NCBI GenBank assembly: GCA_937919825.1
Contig: CALFPA010000068.1
Span: 1-64,000, forward strand
Length of the DNA: 64,000 nucleotides
Source: an uncultured Spartobacteria bacterium
GTDB lineage: Bacteria; Verrucomicrobiota; Verrucomicrobiia; Chthoniobacterales; Terrimicrobiaceae
Direction: 5' to 3'
A program made the translations under genes and the position numbers. Of this stretch, positions 36,153 to 44,920 are shown in pieces (position 1 is the stretch's first letter; each line of letters starts with the position of its first letter). The notes beneath the pieces were generated by a model. That model was not told where the DNA came from and did no database searches. It saw only the letters and a list, made by a program, of their open reading frames with translations.

Positions 36153-37088
36153 CTACTTCGACATGCGCTTGCGTTCCTCGAGGTAGGCCCTCACGAAGGT
36201 ATCGAGCGGTTGGTCCGTGCGGACGATGCGGTAATCGATATTCATCGAGGCGCAGGCTTTGCGGTGACGCTCGAGGAATTCGTTGAAGGATTTCCGGTAG
36301 TCCGCCGCGATGGCCTTCGGATCGACGCCGAATTTCTCACCGGTTTCGAGGTCGACGAGTTCACAGGGCTTCATCATCGCAAAGTCGATCTCGGCCGGAT
36401 CGAGGACATGGAAAACAATGACATCGTGCCGTTGTTTGCGAAGTCGAGCGAGGGCGACGGCGATCTCCGCCTCGTCATCGTAGAGATCCGAAATCACGAC
36501 GATCATCCCGCGACGACGCACCGCGCCAGCGATCTCGTGGAGAGCGGCGGCAATTTTCGAACCGGAGGAGGGCGGGGCCTGCTGGATGCGCTTGAGCATG
36601 TTGTTCAAGTGCTGAAGCGAGTTTGCCGCTTCCATGCGTAGATCGACCTTGTCCGAGTGGAGGAAAAGACCGACCGAGTCGCGGGCCTTCACCACGACAT
36701 ATCCCAGCGCGGCGGCGAGGCGTGAGGCGTGGTGGAATTTCGTCGGGCCGTTCGGCGAGGAGGAAAAATCCATCGACGCGCTGCGGTCGAAGGCGAGGTA
36801 AACGCGAAGGTTCGTTTCATCATCGAACTGCTTCACATAATGCTTGTCTGTGCGGGCGAAGACGCGCCAATCGATGTGCTTCGGGTCGTCGCCGAGGCCG
36901 TATTGCTTGTGCGTGGCGAACTCAGAGCTCGGCCCTTGGAGTGGGCTTTTGTGGGCTCCGGCGAGGTTGCCCTCGACCGTGTAGCGGGAAAAAAGCGTGA
37001 GCCGGCCGAGCTTGAACATCTCAGCGGGGTTCAGCAGAGCGGCGATGCCCTCTTTGGCGGGTTGCTTTTTGTCGGTGCTCTCAGCCAC
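36153..37088 (-). CDS. DUF58 / VWA-like protein (MoxR partner)
   Basis: This encodes 311 residues from a GTG at 37088 (MAESTDKKQPAKEG). DUF58 hallmarks are KQYGLGDDPKHIDWRVFAR near residue 65, then LAFDRSASMDFSS (MIDAS-like) and VVISDLYDDE. It is soluble and cytoplasmic; proteins of this family pair with MoxR AAA ATPases, which are encoded here on the opposite strand at 43403. An in-frame start at 37136 would overlap the upstream gene by 44 bases; GTG sits 4 bases beyond that gene's stop and is preferred. Confidence 0.88.
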   Translation of the reverse strand: MAESTDKKQPAKEGIAALLNPAEMFKLGRLTLFSRYTVEGNLAGAHKSPLQGPSSEFATHKQYGLGDDPKHIDWRVFARTDKHYVKQFDDETNLRVYLAFDRSASMDFSSSPNGPTKFHHASRLAAALGYVVVKARDSVGLFLHSDKVDLRMEAANSLQHLNNMLKRIQQAPPSSGSKIAAALHEIAGAVRRRGMIVVISDLYDDEAEIAVALARLRKQRHDVIVFHVLDPAEIDFAMMKPCELVDLETGEKFGVDPKAIAADYRKSFNEFLERHRKACASMNIDYRIVRTDQPLDTFVRAYLEERKRMSK

Positions 37089-37092
37089 GGTT

Positions 37093-37890
37093 TTACTGCT
37101 TGGGTTTGAAGCTAAAAACCTTCCAGTGCGTGGCATCGCTCACCACGAGAATTCCCTGGCCGACATAGGCGAGTTGGATTCCTTTCGCGACTTGGCCCTC
37201 GCCCATCATCATCACGCCCTTTGAGTCGGCGGCCTGGAAATTTACGATCGTGACGCCGCCCGGGCCCGGTTGGATTCCAACGGGCTTGATTTTTATCTGA
37301 TCGGCGTAGCGGAGTTTTAGTGATTCCTTCAAATCCGAGAGGGGGCCGAGTTCCACGCATTCCAGGGAGTATTTCTGGTTCCCGAAGCTCTCGAAGCCGG
37401 GCAAATTTTCGAAACCCGAGAGGCTGTATTTCCAAGGGGTGCCGAAGGCGTCGGTGGGTGATGGGTGCGCTTCGGCGGGAATTTTCGGATGCGTGGAGAT
37501 TTCGGCGAGTTCCTTCGGAAAGCCGATTTCTTCGCGGTAAAAAAGTTTCAGGGATGCGGCGACTTTTTGCATGTCGCGGCGGCTGAGCCAGCCCTTCGCC
37601 ACTCGCGCGGCGGATTGCGAGCCGGCTTGGCTTTCGAAAATCGGCCACGCCTCAGCGTCTTTTCCGGCGGCGAGAAGATGCCAAGCCTCGAGACTTTTCG
37701 CGGCATCGCGCAGGGGATCGCTGGGGTTGGCTTCAAAAAACTTCCGGCACTGCGCGATGAGGTCCTCGTGGCGCGAAGGATCGCGCTCGTGGTTTTTCCA
37801 AAGCTCCAAAAAACCCGCCTCGTTCGCGCCAAATGCTCCCTGCAGGCCGATGAGGACAAGCGCCGCCCCGAGGGCGAGGCGTTGGCTCAA
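37093..37890 (-). CDS. Exported hypothetical protein, helical repeats plus GspG-like tail
   Basis: This encodes 265 residues from a TTG that overlaps the previous stop (TTGA). A signal peptide ends near GAFGAN. Residues 25-110 are helical and TPR-like. The segment PTDAFGTPWKYSLSG with a later KYSLECVELGP resembles the DPWGxPY region of type II secretion pseudopilins, but there is no prepilin cleavage site. The family is not recognised. It is tightly spaced within the MoxR-type operon. Confidence 0.7.
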   Translation of the reverse strand: MSQRLALGAALVLIGLQGAFGANEAGFLELWKNHERDPSRHEDLIAQCRKFFEANPSDPLRDAAKSLEAWHLLAAGKDAEAWPIFESQAGSQSAARVAKGWLSRRDMQKVAASLKLFYREEIGFPKELAEISTHPKIPAEAHPSPTDAFGTPWKYSLSGFENLPGFESFGNQKYSLECVELGPLSDLKESLKLRYADQIKIKPVGIQPGPGGVTIVNFQAADSKGVMMMGEGQVAKGIQLAYVGQGILVVSDATHWKVFSFKPKQ

Positions 37891-38534
37891 GGTTGGCCTC
37901 CCTTGGCGCGGGCGGCGGCACGTTTGGCGAGTTCGGCCTCGAGGTATTCAAACCACGCCTTGCCGCCGCCATTCGCCATGATCTGGTCCTTCTGCTTGAG
38001 CAGGTCGCGGTCGCGGGCCTCGACCATCAGCGGTCGCGGGCCTTCGGTGTAGGAATAAACAACAGCCGTGGGACTGACCTCGGCGAGGAGTTCCTTGCCG
38101 GGCTTCGGCGTGGCGCGGTCTTTGTGGCGCACGATCGAGTCGCTCAAAACAATCGCATTCTTGGCATCATCGCAGGATTCCACTTTTCCGGTGATCGCCA
38201 CGGCGTCGCCGATTTTGGTTTCGGGGGAATCCTTGAGGACTTTCATGGAATTCGATGCGCTGACTGTGAACTCCACATTCATGAGCGAGGCTGGCTCCGA
38301 GGCGACGATGCGAACGCCCGAGCGGCCATTCACCTCGGTTTCGCTCATTTCAGAAATCGTGAGAAACCTGAAAAAATGGGGACGCCCGCGTGCGTCATCG
38401 AGGGTCGAGGTTTTCTCGGCGGCCGAGCGAGCTTCCGATAGCGCGAGCGCGAAGTCGTTTCCATTCGAGGTCGCTGCGCGCAGTGGCAGGGTGGCAGAGA
38501 TTCCGAGGCAGAGGAGGAGGAGTTTGGTTTTCAT
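37887..38534 (-). CDS. Exported hypothetical protein
   Basis: This encodes 215 residues with a signal peptide ending near LPLRAAT. The central part, including GDAVAITGKVESCDDAKNAI, looks like a small beta-barrel or OB-like fold. The C-terminal 50 residues are a basic Ala/Lys/Glu helix ending AARAKGGQP. No family is recognised. It overlaps the next gene by 4 bases and follows the DUF4159 gene by 8 bases. Confidence 0.7.
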   Translation of the reverse strand: MKTKLLLLCLGISATLPLRAATSNGNDFALALSEARSAAEKTSTLDDARGRPHFFRFLTISEMSETEVNGRSGVRIVASEPASLMNVEFTVSASNSMKVLKDSPETKIGDAVAITGKVESCDDAKNAIVLSDSIVRHKDRATPKPGKELLAEVSPTAVVYSYTEGPRPLMVEARDRDLLKQKDQIMANGGGKAWFEYLEAELAKRAAARAKGGQP

Positions 38535-38542
38535 CGATTGGG

Positions 38543-39892
38543 TTAGTTGGTGAGGGAATACATAAGAATGTTTTGGCCGAGGCGAAGGGCATCGTTGTCG
38601 TTCAAACCGCGCGCGTAGGGGGACTGCGACACCTCCCAGCCGCCGGCGAGCCCGAACGGGCTGTAAATGACTCCGTAGTGGCCGCCGAAATTGATTCCGA
38701 AAAGCACTGGATCGGTCTTGGCCTTGCCGCCGCTTTCCTGCATCAAACCCTCGGTCACGCCCACGACTTTGATATCATTCGGCTGCTTAAAAAGAATCGA
38801 ATCCTGCGGAATGCGCTCCAGTTTTTTGGAGGGAAAAATCGAAGCGATTGTTTCTCTGAACGCGGCGTCGAAGCCCTTGCGGCCGCAGCAGGACTCGGCA
38901 AAGAGCAAGCCGCCGTTTTCGATGTATTCTTTGAGCGCTGTTTTGTCTTCGGCAGTCAATTTGAAATCCTCGTGGCCGGTGATGTAGAGGATGGGCGAAT
39001 CGAAAATTCCGGAGTCCGAGAGCCGGAGTTCCTTGAGGGCAAATTTTACGGGAATGCCGGTGCTATCGTTGAATGTTTGCAACATCAGAGGCAGGCTGCG
39101 GTGACGGGTTTTCCAGACGCCATCATACATGATCTGCGCCATCGAAACGGAGTCCGAGTAGGCTTTCAGCTTGTCGGCGAATTTCATCGCCGAGGCGGCG
39201 TTCTTTGCCCACGCGCGCATCGCCGAGGCGTAGTTCAAAATGTTCACGCCGAGGCGGAATGCGGAATCCGGCTGATAGGCCTGCCATTCCTCCTGCACCT
39301 CGCCTTGCCAACCGGCTGCCATACACCAGCGCGAGACGAGCGCGACGACGCGGCAGTTGATCTCCACCGCCTCGACCCAAGGCGCGTCACCCTTGTAGCC
39401 AGACTGCTTCACGGCTTGGGTGTATTGGACTTTGTCCACATCGTAGTAGGAATGGAAAATCGGGTGGTCGGAAGTGAGCCGCTGGAGCGGTTGCTCGGGG
39501 AAGATCTCTTTCAACTCGCGCACGACGGAGTTGTAGAACGGCTGCGAGCCGAGGCCCGTGTTGTAAATAATCATGCCGCCATCGAGGAGATACTTCCGGA
39601 GTTTCTCGCGCTCCTCGGGCGTGTAGGTGAAGTTGTAGTGGCCGGAGCGGAAGAGGACGGGATTTTGCTCGGGATCGGGGCTGACTTCGGACATCCGGCG
39701 CGCGTCCATTTGGAAATTCGCGTCCACCTGATCCTTCATGCTTTTCAGCAGGTTGTTGACATCATTCGGCGTGGCGTTCCAGTAAATGTCATTGCCATAC
39801 AATTCCTTGGCCGATTGGGCGAAAACCCCGGAGACTACGCCGGCAAGGCACACAACTGCGATCACGAGAAAGGTTCTGAGACGATGATTCAT
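38543..39892 (-). CDS. Exported DUF4159 protein
   Basis: This encodes 449 residues with a signal peptide ending near SGVFAQ. The DUF4159 domain appears twice in related form: an N-terminal half with RKYLLDGGMIIYNTGLG and a C-terminal half with KEYIENGGLLFAESCCG, both with the amidotransferase-like fold of the family. DUF4159 proteins accompany MoxR/DUF58/BatA genes in Planctomycetes, Verrucomicrobia and Bacteroidetes; no activity is known. It is the first gene of the leftward arm; the ATG at 39892 gives the clear signal peptide. Confidence 0.85.
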   Translation of the reverse strand: MNHRLRTFLVIAVVCLAGVVSGVFAQSAKELYGNDIYWNATPNDVNNLLKSMKDQVDANFQMDARRMSEVSPDPEQNPVLFRSGHYNFTYTPEEREKLRKYLLDGGMIIYNTGLGSQPFYNSVVRELKEIFPEQPLQRLTSDHPIFHSYYDVDKVQYTQAVKQSGYKGDAPWVEAVEINCRVVALVSRWCMAAGWQGEVQEEWQAYQPDSAFRLGVNILNYASAMRAWAKNAASAMKFADKLKAYSDSVSMAQIMYDGVWKTRHRSLPLMLQTFNDSTGIPVKFALKELRLSDSGIFDSPILYITGHEDFKLTAEDKTALKEYIENGGLLFAESCCGRKGFDAAFRETIASIFPSKKLERIPQDSILFKQPNDIKVVGVTEGLMQESGGKAKTDPVLFGINFGGHYGVIYSPFGLAGGWEVSQSPYARGLNDNDALRLGQNILMYSLTN

Positions 39893-40009
39893 GAGGAAAA
39901 TGGGGATTCCGGCCGTCAGCGAATCGAAATAGATTGTGAGGCCTCGAATCCGCGCATAGATATACACACGTTTTCCCGTCTGCCAATCCGTGCGTGAACA
40001 AATTTCCAG
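39893..40009. promoter_or_regulatory. Divergent promoter region of the MoxR-type divergon
   Basis: These 117 bases separate the leftward DUF4159 operon from the rightward CCCC-peptide/FHA-MoxR operon. They must hold both promoters. They are more AT-rich than the flanking genes (for example ATATACACACG at 39960-39970), but I see no convincing -35/-10 pair or operator dyad. The call rests on gene orientation. Confidence 0.5.
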
Positions 40010-40285
40010 ATGAAACCTCCGCTGAACCCCAAATTGATCAACAGCGCCGTGTGCGCGACTTTTTGCCTCGGAACCTTGTTAGCCAGCGACGGCTCGGATG
40101 AGCAGGGCTTCGTGCCGCCGCCTCGCGAGATGAAAAAACAACTGCCGCCCGCCCCGCCGCGCACGGTGAACTCCGCCGAAACCGTCGATGCCTGCTGCTG
40201 TTGCCCAGTGACTCCTCTATCTCGGACCGAGGCTAAGAAGCCACCGCAGCCACCGGTGCTGGTCACCAAAATCATCGAAGAATAG
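40010..40285 (+). CDS. Small exported protein with a four-cysteine run
   Basis: This encodes 91 residues. The N-terminus resembles a signal peptide (INSAVCATFCLGTLLAS). The mature part is Pro/Lys-rich and low in complexity, with VDACCCCPVTPLS near residues 59-71. No family is recognised. It is the first gene of the rightward arm, 37 bases before the next start. The CCCC run could bind metal, form disulfides, or be a modification target; the last is speculation prompted by the YcaO gene 16 kb away. Confidence 0.55.
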   Translation: MKPPLNPKLINSAVCATFCLGTLLASDGSDEQGFVPPPREMKKQLPPAPPRTVNSAETVDACCCCPVTPLSRTEAKKPPQPPVLVTKIIEE

Positions 40286-40322
40286 CCCAAGCCGGCCGCG
40301 CTCCTTGATTTTAAGAATCCCA

Positions 40323-42614
40323 GTGAAGTTGTTCGCCTCGATGGCCCCTCTGCTCGCGGCCTTGCTTTTTGCGATGCTCCCATTGGCGCAGGCTCAGGAG
40401 AAATGGGCCGTGCCGGGCGCAAAAATTCGCTACAGCCTTAAAATCCTCGAAGCACCCGAGGTGCCAGAGTGCGGGTATTTTGTTCATCTTCCGGACGGCG
40501 GGATTTTGGGTGGAAAGCCACCGGTCACCACCGCGATCGCGCCAGATGGCAGAACACTGGAATCCCGACTCATGTGGCACAGCGTCGAGAGGGGTTTTTA
40601 TCTCGTGATTCAAGATCCTGGGCCGAGGGCACAGATGCTCGATGTTTATGTTTCAGACACGGGCAAGCCAAATTACTGGACGCCTGAGTCGGCCTTGAGG
40701 CCTGGCACGGTCCTCTGCACGCTGCCGGGGACGGACTCGATGGCAAAGGCCAGAACGCTTTCACAATTTTCGACCCTGCCGAGCGGGATGTCGGTGGATC
40801 TCCATAACGGCATCCCTAAAGCGGCCTTCAGTATTGGCGGGGATCTGCTGCATCGCCCGCCGCCTTGGGTTTTTTACATGATGGGAAATGTCGTCGCAAA
40901 GAGCGCTGGCGAGTTCTGGATCGCGCCATTTACCAAGCACGGCTCAACCGTGCTGCTCGTGAACGGCCAGGAAATCACGCCCACGAATCAAATGCCCGGC
41001 TGGGGCGGCACTGGGGCGTATGTGCCATTGCAACAGGGTCTGAACCGCTTGGAGGTTTACCAGACAGCATCACACGCAGATAAATGGTTGTTCTATTTTG
41101 CCTGGGCGCCGCCCTACGAGCAATTCCGCAAACCTGTGCAGAATGCCCGTGGAGCTGTCGGCGTGGATATCGCCCGCTCGGGCTCGGCGCAGTTGAATCT
41201 CGTAAAAAGCCAAAACGGCTCGGCGGTCGCCGCCGGCGTCGCGCGACCCGACCTGCTTTTCTGGCTCGAAAAGGAACCGCCGCTGGTGACTTGCGATTTA
41301 TTTGCCCTCACCGAGGGGAATCCCCCGGACACCAAATACACATGGATTTTCCCGGGCAACGCAACCGTCGAAGGGCCAAGAGCGACATGGATTTTTCCGG
41401 GAAATACCGAGAGTTCGGTCACTCTAGTCGCCAAATCCGGAAAGGGAGCGTCGAGAGCGGAGATTCCATTTTTTGCCCAACCCTTGTCACCTGCCAACCT
41501 CAACCTGCCCACGCACAATCGCCTGTTCCGCGAGGCGCTCGTGCAAATGCTCCGCAGCTACCCGGCGCAAACCGACGCGCTCCAGCAATGGTCGGTCGGG
41601 CATTGGAATAATCTTTTCCGCACTCTGGAATTCGGCAAAAGCCGTGAATTGCTCGAACTGCTCTTCCAAAAACACGGCCCGGCCATTGCCAAGCAACTGA
41701 AGCCCGCCCAAATCCTCTGGCTCCAGAACATGCTCCTCACCGAGATGGAAACCAGCGATCCTGCTGGAGCGGCGAAGTGGTTCGAGTATTTCAAAGTCAA
41801 TTTCAAGACGCCCGAGACGGCCCAGAGGTTGAAATTACGCGAGGCAGAGATCGCGATTTATGCCGCCGGGGATTTCGAGAAGGCTCAAGCGATCCTCAAT
41901 CCGATAAATACCAAGGACAACGCGCTCGCTGCCAAGGCCCAGATTCGCCTCGGCGATATCGAATTTCTTAAAGGAAATCTGAACGGAGCGACGGCTTTTT
42001 ACTCCCAAGCCCAAGCCCTCGCGAAGGCCCGCCGAAACGCACCGAATGCCTCGTCCGCTTCCACCGGAGGCCTCGCCGCGAATGCTGCTTTGATTAAAGA
42101 CGAGTCGAAGCCAATCGCGCCGGTTGCGTCGCCCACGCCCGCCTCCACTTTTGCTGCGAAAATCCAGCAGCGCAACGAGGCCCGCGATGCCGCCAGGACC
42201 CAGCTTGAATCGGCCAAGGGCCTCGCCAAGGCGGGCGCGATCCAAGATGTGTCGTTCTCCGAAAATGTCGCCACCCTCCTCGAAGGAAATTACATGCTCG
42301 AAGCCTCGCAGGCGCTGGAGGCTTGGGAGGAGGAATTCCCGCTCTCGAAAGTCAGCGGCGACTACATCATCCGTGAGGCGCAGTGGAACGCCAAAGCAGG
42401 CAACCACAAGCGCGCCGTCGCCATGCTCACGGCCTACTGCACCCAGATCGACGCTTCAAGTTTCCTGCCGAAAGCCGTAACCCAATTGATCGAGTCTTCG
42501 GCACAAGTCCCCGAGTCGAAAGCCAAAACCCGCGAGGTTGCGGAGAGTGTTCTCAGCCGCATGAAATTCCACCCCGTCGCCAGTGAGTTGGAAGAATACC
42601 TTAAAAAACCATGA
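40323..42614 (+). CDS. Large exported protein with TPR-like C-terminal half
   Basis: This encodes 763 residues from a GTG at 40323, which gives a signal peptide ending near LPLAQAQ; a TTG at 40305 would add six residues. The N-terminal half is beta-rich and includes a PKD-like stretch with TWIFPGN repeated 15 residues apart. From about residue 390 it is helical with TPR-like repeats (NLNGATAFYSQAQALAKARR). It is probably periplasmic. It overlaps the next gene by 4 bases (ATGA). No family name can be given. Confidence 0.78.
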   Translation: MKLFASMAPLLAALLFAMLPLAQAQEKWAVPGAKIRYSLKILEAPEVPECGYFVHLPDGGILGGKPPVTTAIAPDGRTLESRLMWHSVERGFYLVIQDPGPRAQMLDVYVSDTGKPNYWTPESALRPGTVLCTLPGTDSMAKARTLSQFSTLPSGMSVDLHNGIPKAAFSIGGDLLHRPPPWVFYMMGNVVAKSAGEFWIAPFTKHGSTVLLVNGQEITPTNQMPGWGGTGAYVPLQQGLNRLEVYQTASHADKWLFYFAWAPPYEQFRKPVQNARGAVGVDIARSGSAQLNLVKSQNGSAVAAGVARPDLLFWLEKEPPLVTCDLFALTEGNPPDTKYTWIFPGNATVEGPRATWIFPGNTESSVTLVAKSGKGASRAEIPFFAQPLSPANLNLPTHNRLFREALVQMLRSYPAQTDALQQWSVGHWNNLFRTLEFGKSRELLELLFQKHGPAIAKQLKPAQILWLQNMLLTEMETSDPAGAAKWFEYFKVNFKTPETAQRLKLREAEIAIYAAGDFEKAQAILNPINTKDNALAAKAQIRLGDIEFLKGNLNGATAFYSQAQALAKARRNAPNASSASTGGLAANAALIKDESKPIAPVASPTPASTFAAKIQQRNEARDAARTQLESAKGLAKAGAIQDVSFSENVATLLEGNYMLEASQALEAWEEEFPLSKVSGDYIIREAQWNAKAGNHKRAVAMLTAYCTQIDASSFLPKAVTQLIESSAQVPESKAKTREVAESVLSRMKFHPVASELEEYLKKP

Positions 42615-43393
42615 AATCCCGCCGCGATCTTCTCGCCACCCTCCTGCTCCTCCTCGCGACCATCGGCGTGGCCACGGCTTTTGACCGGGAAAAAGATTTC
42701 AAGGAGGCGACCAAAAACAACACCAGTGAGGACGGTGCAGCTCCCGAGAACACCTACCTCTACACAAAACCCGACGACACCGCCACCGGAGGCATTACCG
42801 GCCGAATCACCAGCCCCTCCGATCCCATCGAGTTGATCCTCGCGAGCCCCGCCGCCGAACCCGAGAAGGTCTACAAAGGCGAGTTGGACCCCGCGACTCC
42901 CGGCGCGTTCACCTTCAAAGGCCTCCCGGCCGGCCGCTACGACCTCATTGTTTTTTTCAAAGGTGCCTTTTACGAGGGCCTGACCCTCTCTCGCGATGGC
43001 AATACCCTCAACGAGCTCGACCTCGAAAAAATCAACACGAGCCTCCAGAAATCCGAGCCGTATTTTCCTGAAAAATTCATGCACCGGCTCGAGGGTCTCA
43101 CCGGCCGCGGCAACCAAGCCCGCATGATCGTCACCTACTCCCGCGCCAAAGGTTCCCTTCTGACCATGACGACCTACAAAGGCAAATTCGAGCGCGAAGA
43201 CCACAAGTGCACCATCAAGCTCGTGATGCTCCAGGATGTTGGCCCTGGTTGGCAAATCACCATGACCCGCAACTACAATCCCGTTTGGATCAAGCCCGGC
43301 ACTCCGTTGCCCAAGCACCATTTCTCCTCGGCCCTCTCCAAAATCCGCGTGGCGGAAGGAACCAAGGACATCGGCAATCTTAACATTCAGTAA
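42611..43393 (+). CDS. Exported hypothetical protein with carboxypeptidase-regulatory-like domain
   Basis: This encodes 260 residues with a signal peptide ending near GVATAFD. Residues 50-125 look like a small beta-sandwich of the carboxypeptidase-regulatory type (GGITGRITS, FTFKGLPAGRYDLIVFF). The C-terminal half, with PEKFMHRLEGLTGRGNQAR, is unrecognised. It is coupled to the upstream gene by a 4-base overlap and lies 9 bases before the FHA-MoxR gene. Confidence 0.75.
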   Translation: MKSRRDLLATLLLLLATIGVATAFDREKDFKEATKNNTSEDGAAPENTYLYTKPDDTATGGITGRITSPSDPIELILASPAAEPEKVYKGELDPATPGAFTFKGLPAGRYDLIVFFKGAFYEGLTLSRDGNTLNELDLEKINTSLQKSEPYFPEKFMHRLEGLTGRGNQARMIVTYSRAKGSLLTMTTYKGKFEREDHKCTIKLVMLQDVGPGWQITMTRNYNPVWIKPGTPLPKHHFSSALSKIRVAEGTKDIGNLNIQ

Positions 43394-43402
43394 CGACTCT
43401 CC

Positions 43403-44830
43403 ATGAATTACAGCATCACCTTCCACTCTGGGCCCCACGCCGGCCAAAGCTACGAACTCGCCAAAGATGTCATCATGCTGGGCCGCTTGGACGAGATGGA
43501 TCTGCCAATCCAAGACGCATCCGTTTCCTCGCGCCACGCCGAGTTGCGCCTCGAGAACGGGCAATGGATTTTCACCGACCTCAACAGCACCAACGGCAGC
43601 ACCGTTAATAAAACTCAGGCCACCACCGTAGCTCTCGCCGATGGCGATGTTATCGGGGTGGGGGAGGTCATTTTTCAATTCCATGCCTCGTCTCAGCCGC
43701 TCCCCTCAGGCTCGGTGAGCCTTTCCGCAAAGGATCCCGCCCCAGCCTCCGTCCCGCCAGCAACGGCCCCGAAACCTCCCGAGCCCGAATACAACGCCGC
43801 CCCCGACGAACTCGCTCTCGTCGAAAAAATGCGCGACTACACCGACCGCATCCGCACAGAGGTCGGCAAGGTCATCATCGGCCAGCGCGAAGTTCTCGAC
43901 CAAATCCTCATGTGCATCCTTGCCAACGGCCACGCCCTTCTGATCGGCCTGCCCGGAATGGCAAAGACCCTCACCGTTAAAACCATCGCCCAGGTGCTGA
44001 ACCTCGAGTTCAAGCGCGTGCAGTTCACGCCCGACCTTATGCCCGGCGACATCATCGGCACCGATGTGCTCGAGACCAACAAGGCCACCGGCGAAAAAGA
44101 ATTCCGGTTCATCAAAGGCCCGATCTTTTGCAATCTCCTCCTCGCCGACGAAATCAACCGCACCCCGCCAAAAACCCAAGCCGCCCTCCTCGAAGCCATG
44201 CAGGAGAAAATGGTTACCGCCGGCAACACCACCTACAAACTCGCCCAGCCGTTCTTCGTGCTCGCCACGCAAAACCCCGTTGAGCAGGAAGGCACCTACC
44301 CGCTCCCCGAAGCCCAGCTCGACCGCTTCATGTTCAATATCTGGGTCGACTACCCGCTGCCCGAGGAGGAGGAGGCCGTTCTCAAAGCCACCACCGCTGG
44401 CGTCCGCGACGAACCCCAGCCCGTCCTTACCCGGGAGGAACTCCTCCACTTGCAGGATGTCGTCCGCAAGGTCCCGGTCTCCGACCATGTCATCAAATAT
44501 GTCACCCACCTTGTCGGGTCCACCCGCCCGGGAAATCCACATGCCCCGCAGCTCACCAAAAATTATATCTCCACAGGCGCCGGTCCCCGTGCCGGCCAGT
44601 GTCTGATCCTCGCGGCGAAGGCCACCGCGATCCTCGAGGGACGCATCCATGTGAGCTGTGCCGACATCCGCCGCTCCGCTCCCCCGGTCCTGCGTCACCG
44701 GATCATGACCAATTTCGCCGCCGACTCCGAAGGGCTCTCCCCACTGGATATCGTCAAAAAACTCCTCGAGATCGTCCCCGAGCCCGGCGCCGAAGCCTAC
44801 CCCGCTGGCTCGGGCAAGCCCGCCAAATAA
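43403..44830 (+). CDS. FHA domain fused to MoxR-type AAA+ ATPase
   Basis: This encodes 475 residues. Residues 1-95 are a forkhead-associated phosphopeptide-binding domain with GRLDEMD, SSRHAEL and LNSTNGS motifs. A Pro/Ala linker follows. From about residue 140 it is a MoxR ATPase: Walker A GLPGMAKTL, Walker B LLLADEINR, sensor ATQNPVEQEGTYPLPEAQLD. MoxR proteins are chaperone-like partners of DUF58/VWA proteins, which are encoded on the opposite arm. The fused FHA suggests control by Ser/Thr phosphorylation; no kinase is in the window. It ends the rightward arm. Confidence 0.92.
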   Translation: MNYSITFHSGPHAGQSYELAKDVIMLGRLDEMDLPIQDASVSSRHAELRLENGQWIFTDLNSTNGSTVNKTQATTVALADGDVIGVGEVIFQFHASSQPLPSGSVSLSAKDPAPASVPPATAPKPPEPEYNAAPDELALVEKMRDYTDRIRTEVGKVIIGQREVLDQILMCILANGHALLIGLPGMAKTLTVKTIAQVLNLEFKRVQFTPDLMPGDIIGTDVLETNKATGEKEFRFIKGPIFCNLLLADEINRTPPKTQAALLEAMQEKMVTAGNTTYKLAQPFFVLATQNPVEQEGTYPLPEAQLDRFMFNIWVDYPLPEEEEAVLKATTAGVRDEPQPVLTREELLHLQDVVRKVPVSDHVIKYVTHLVGSTRPGNPHAPQLTKNYISTGAGPRAGQCLILAAKATAILEGRIHVSCADIRRSAPPVLRHRIMTNFAADSEGLSPLDIVKKLLEIVPEPGAEAYPAGSGKPAK

Positions 44831-44920
44831 AAAACCGGAATTTTCCGCCCCGAAATCCTCTGCGCAACCAACCGTTCGATACGGGAGTTTTTACGACGAC
44901 GGAGGGGGGCTGGAATGCGT

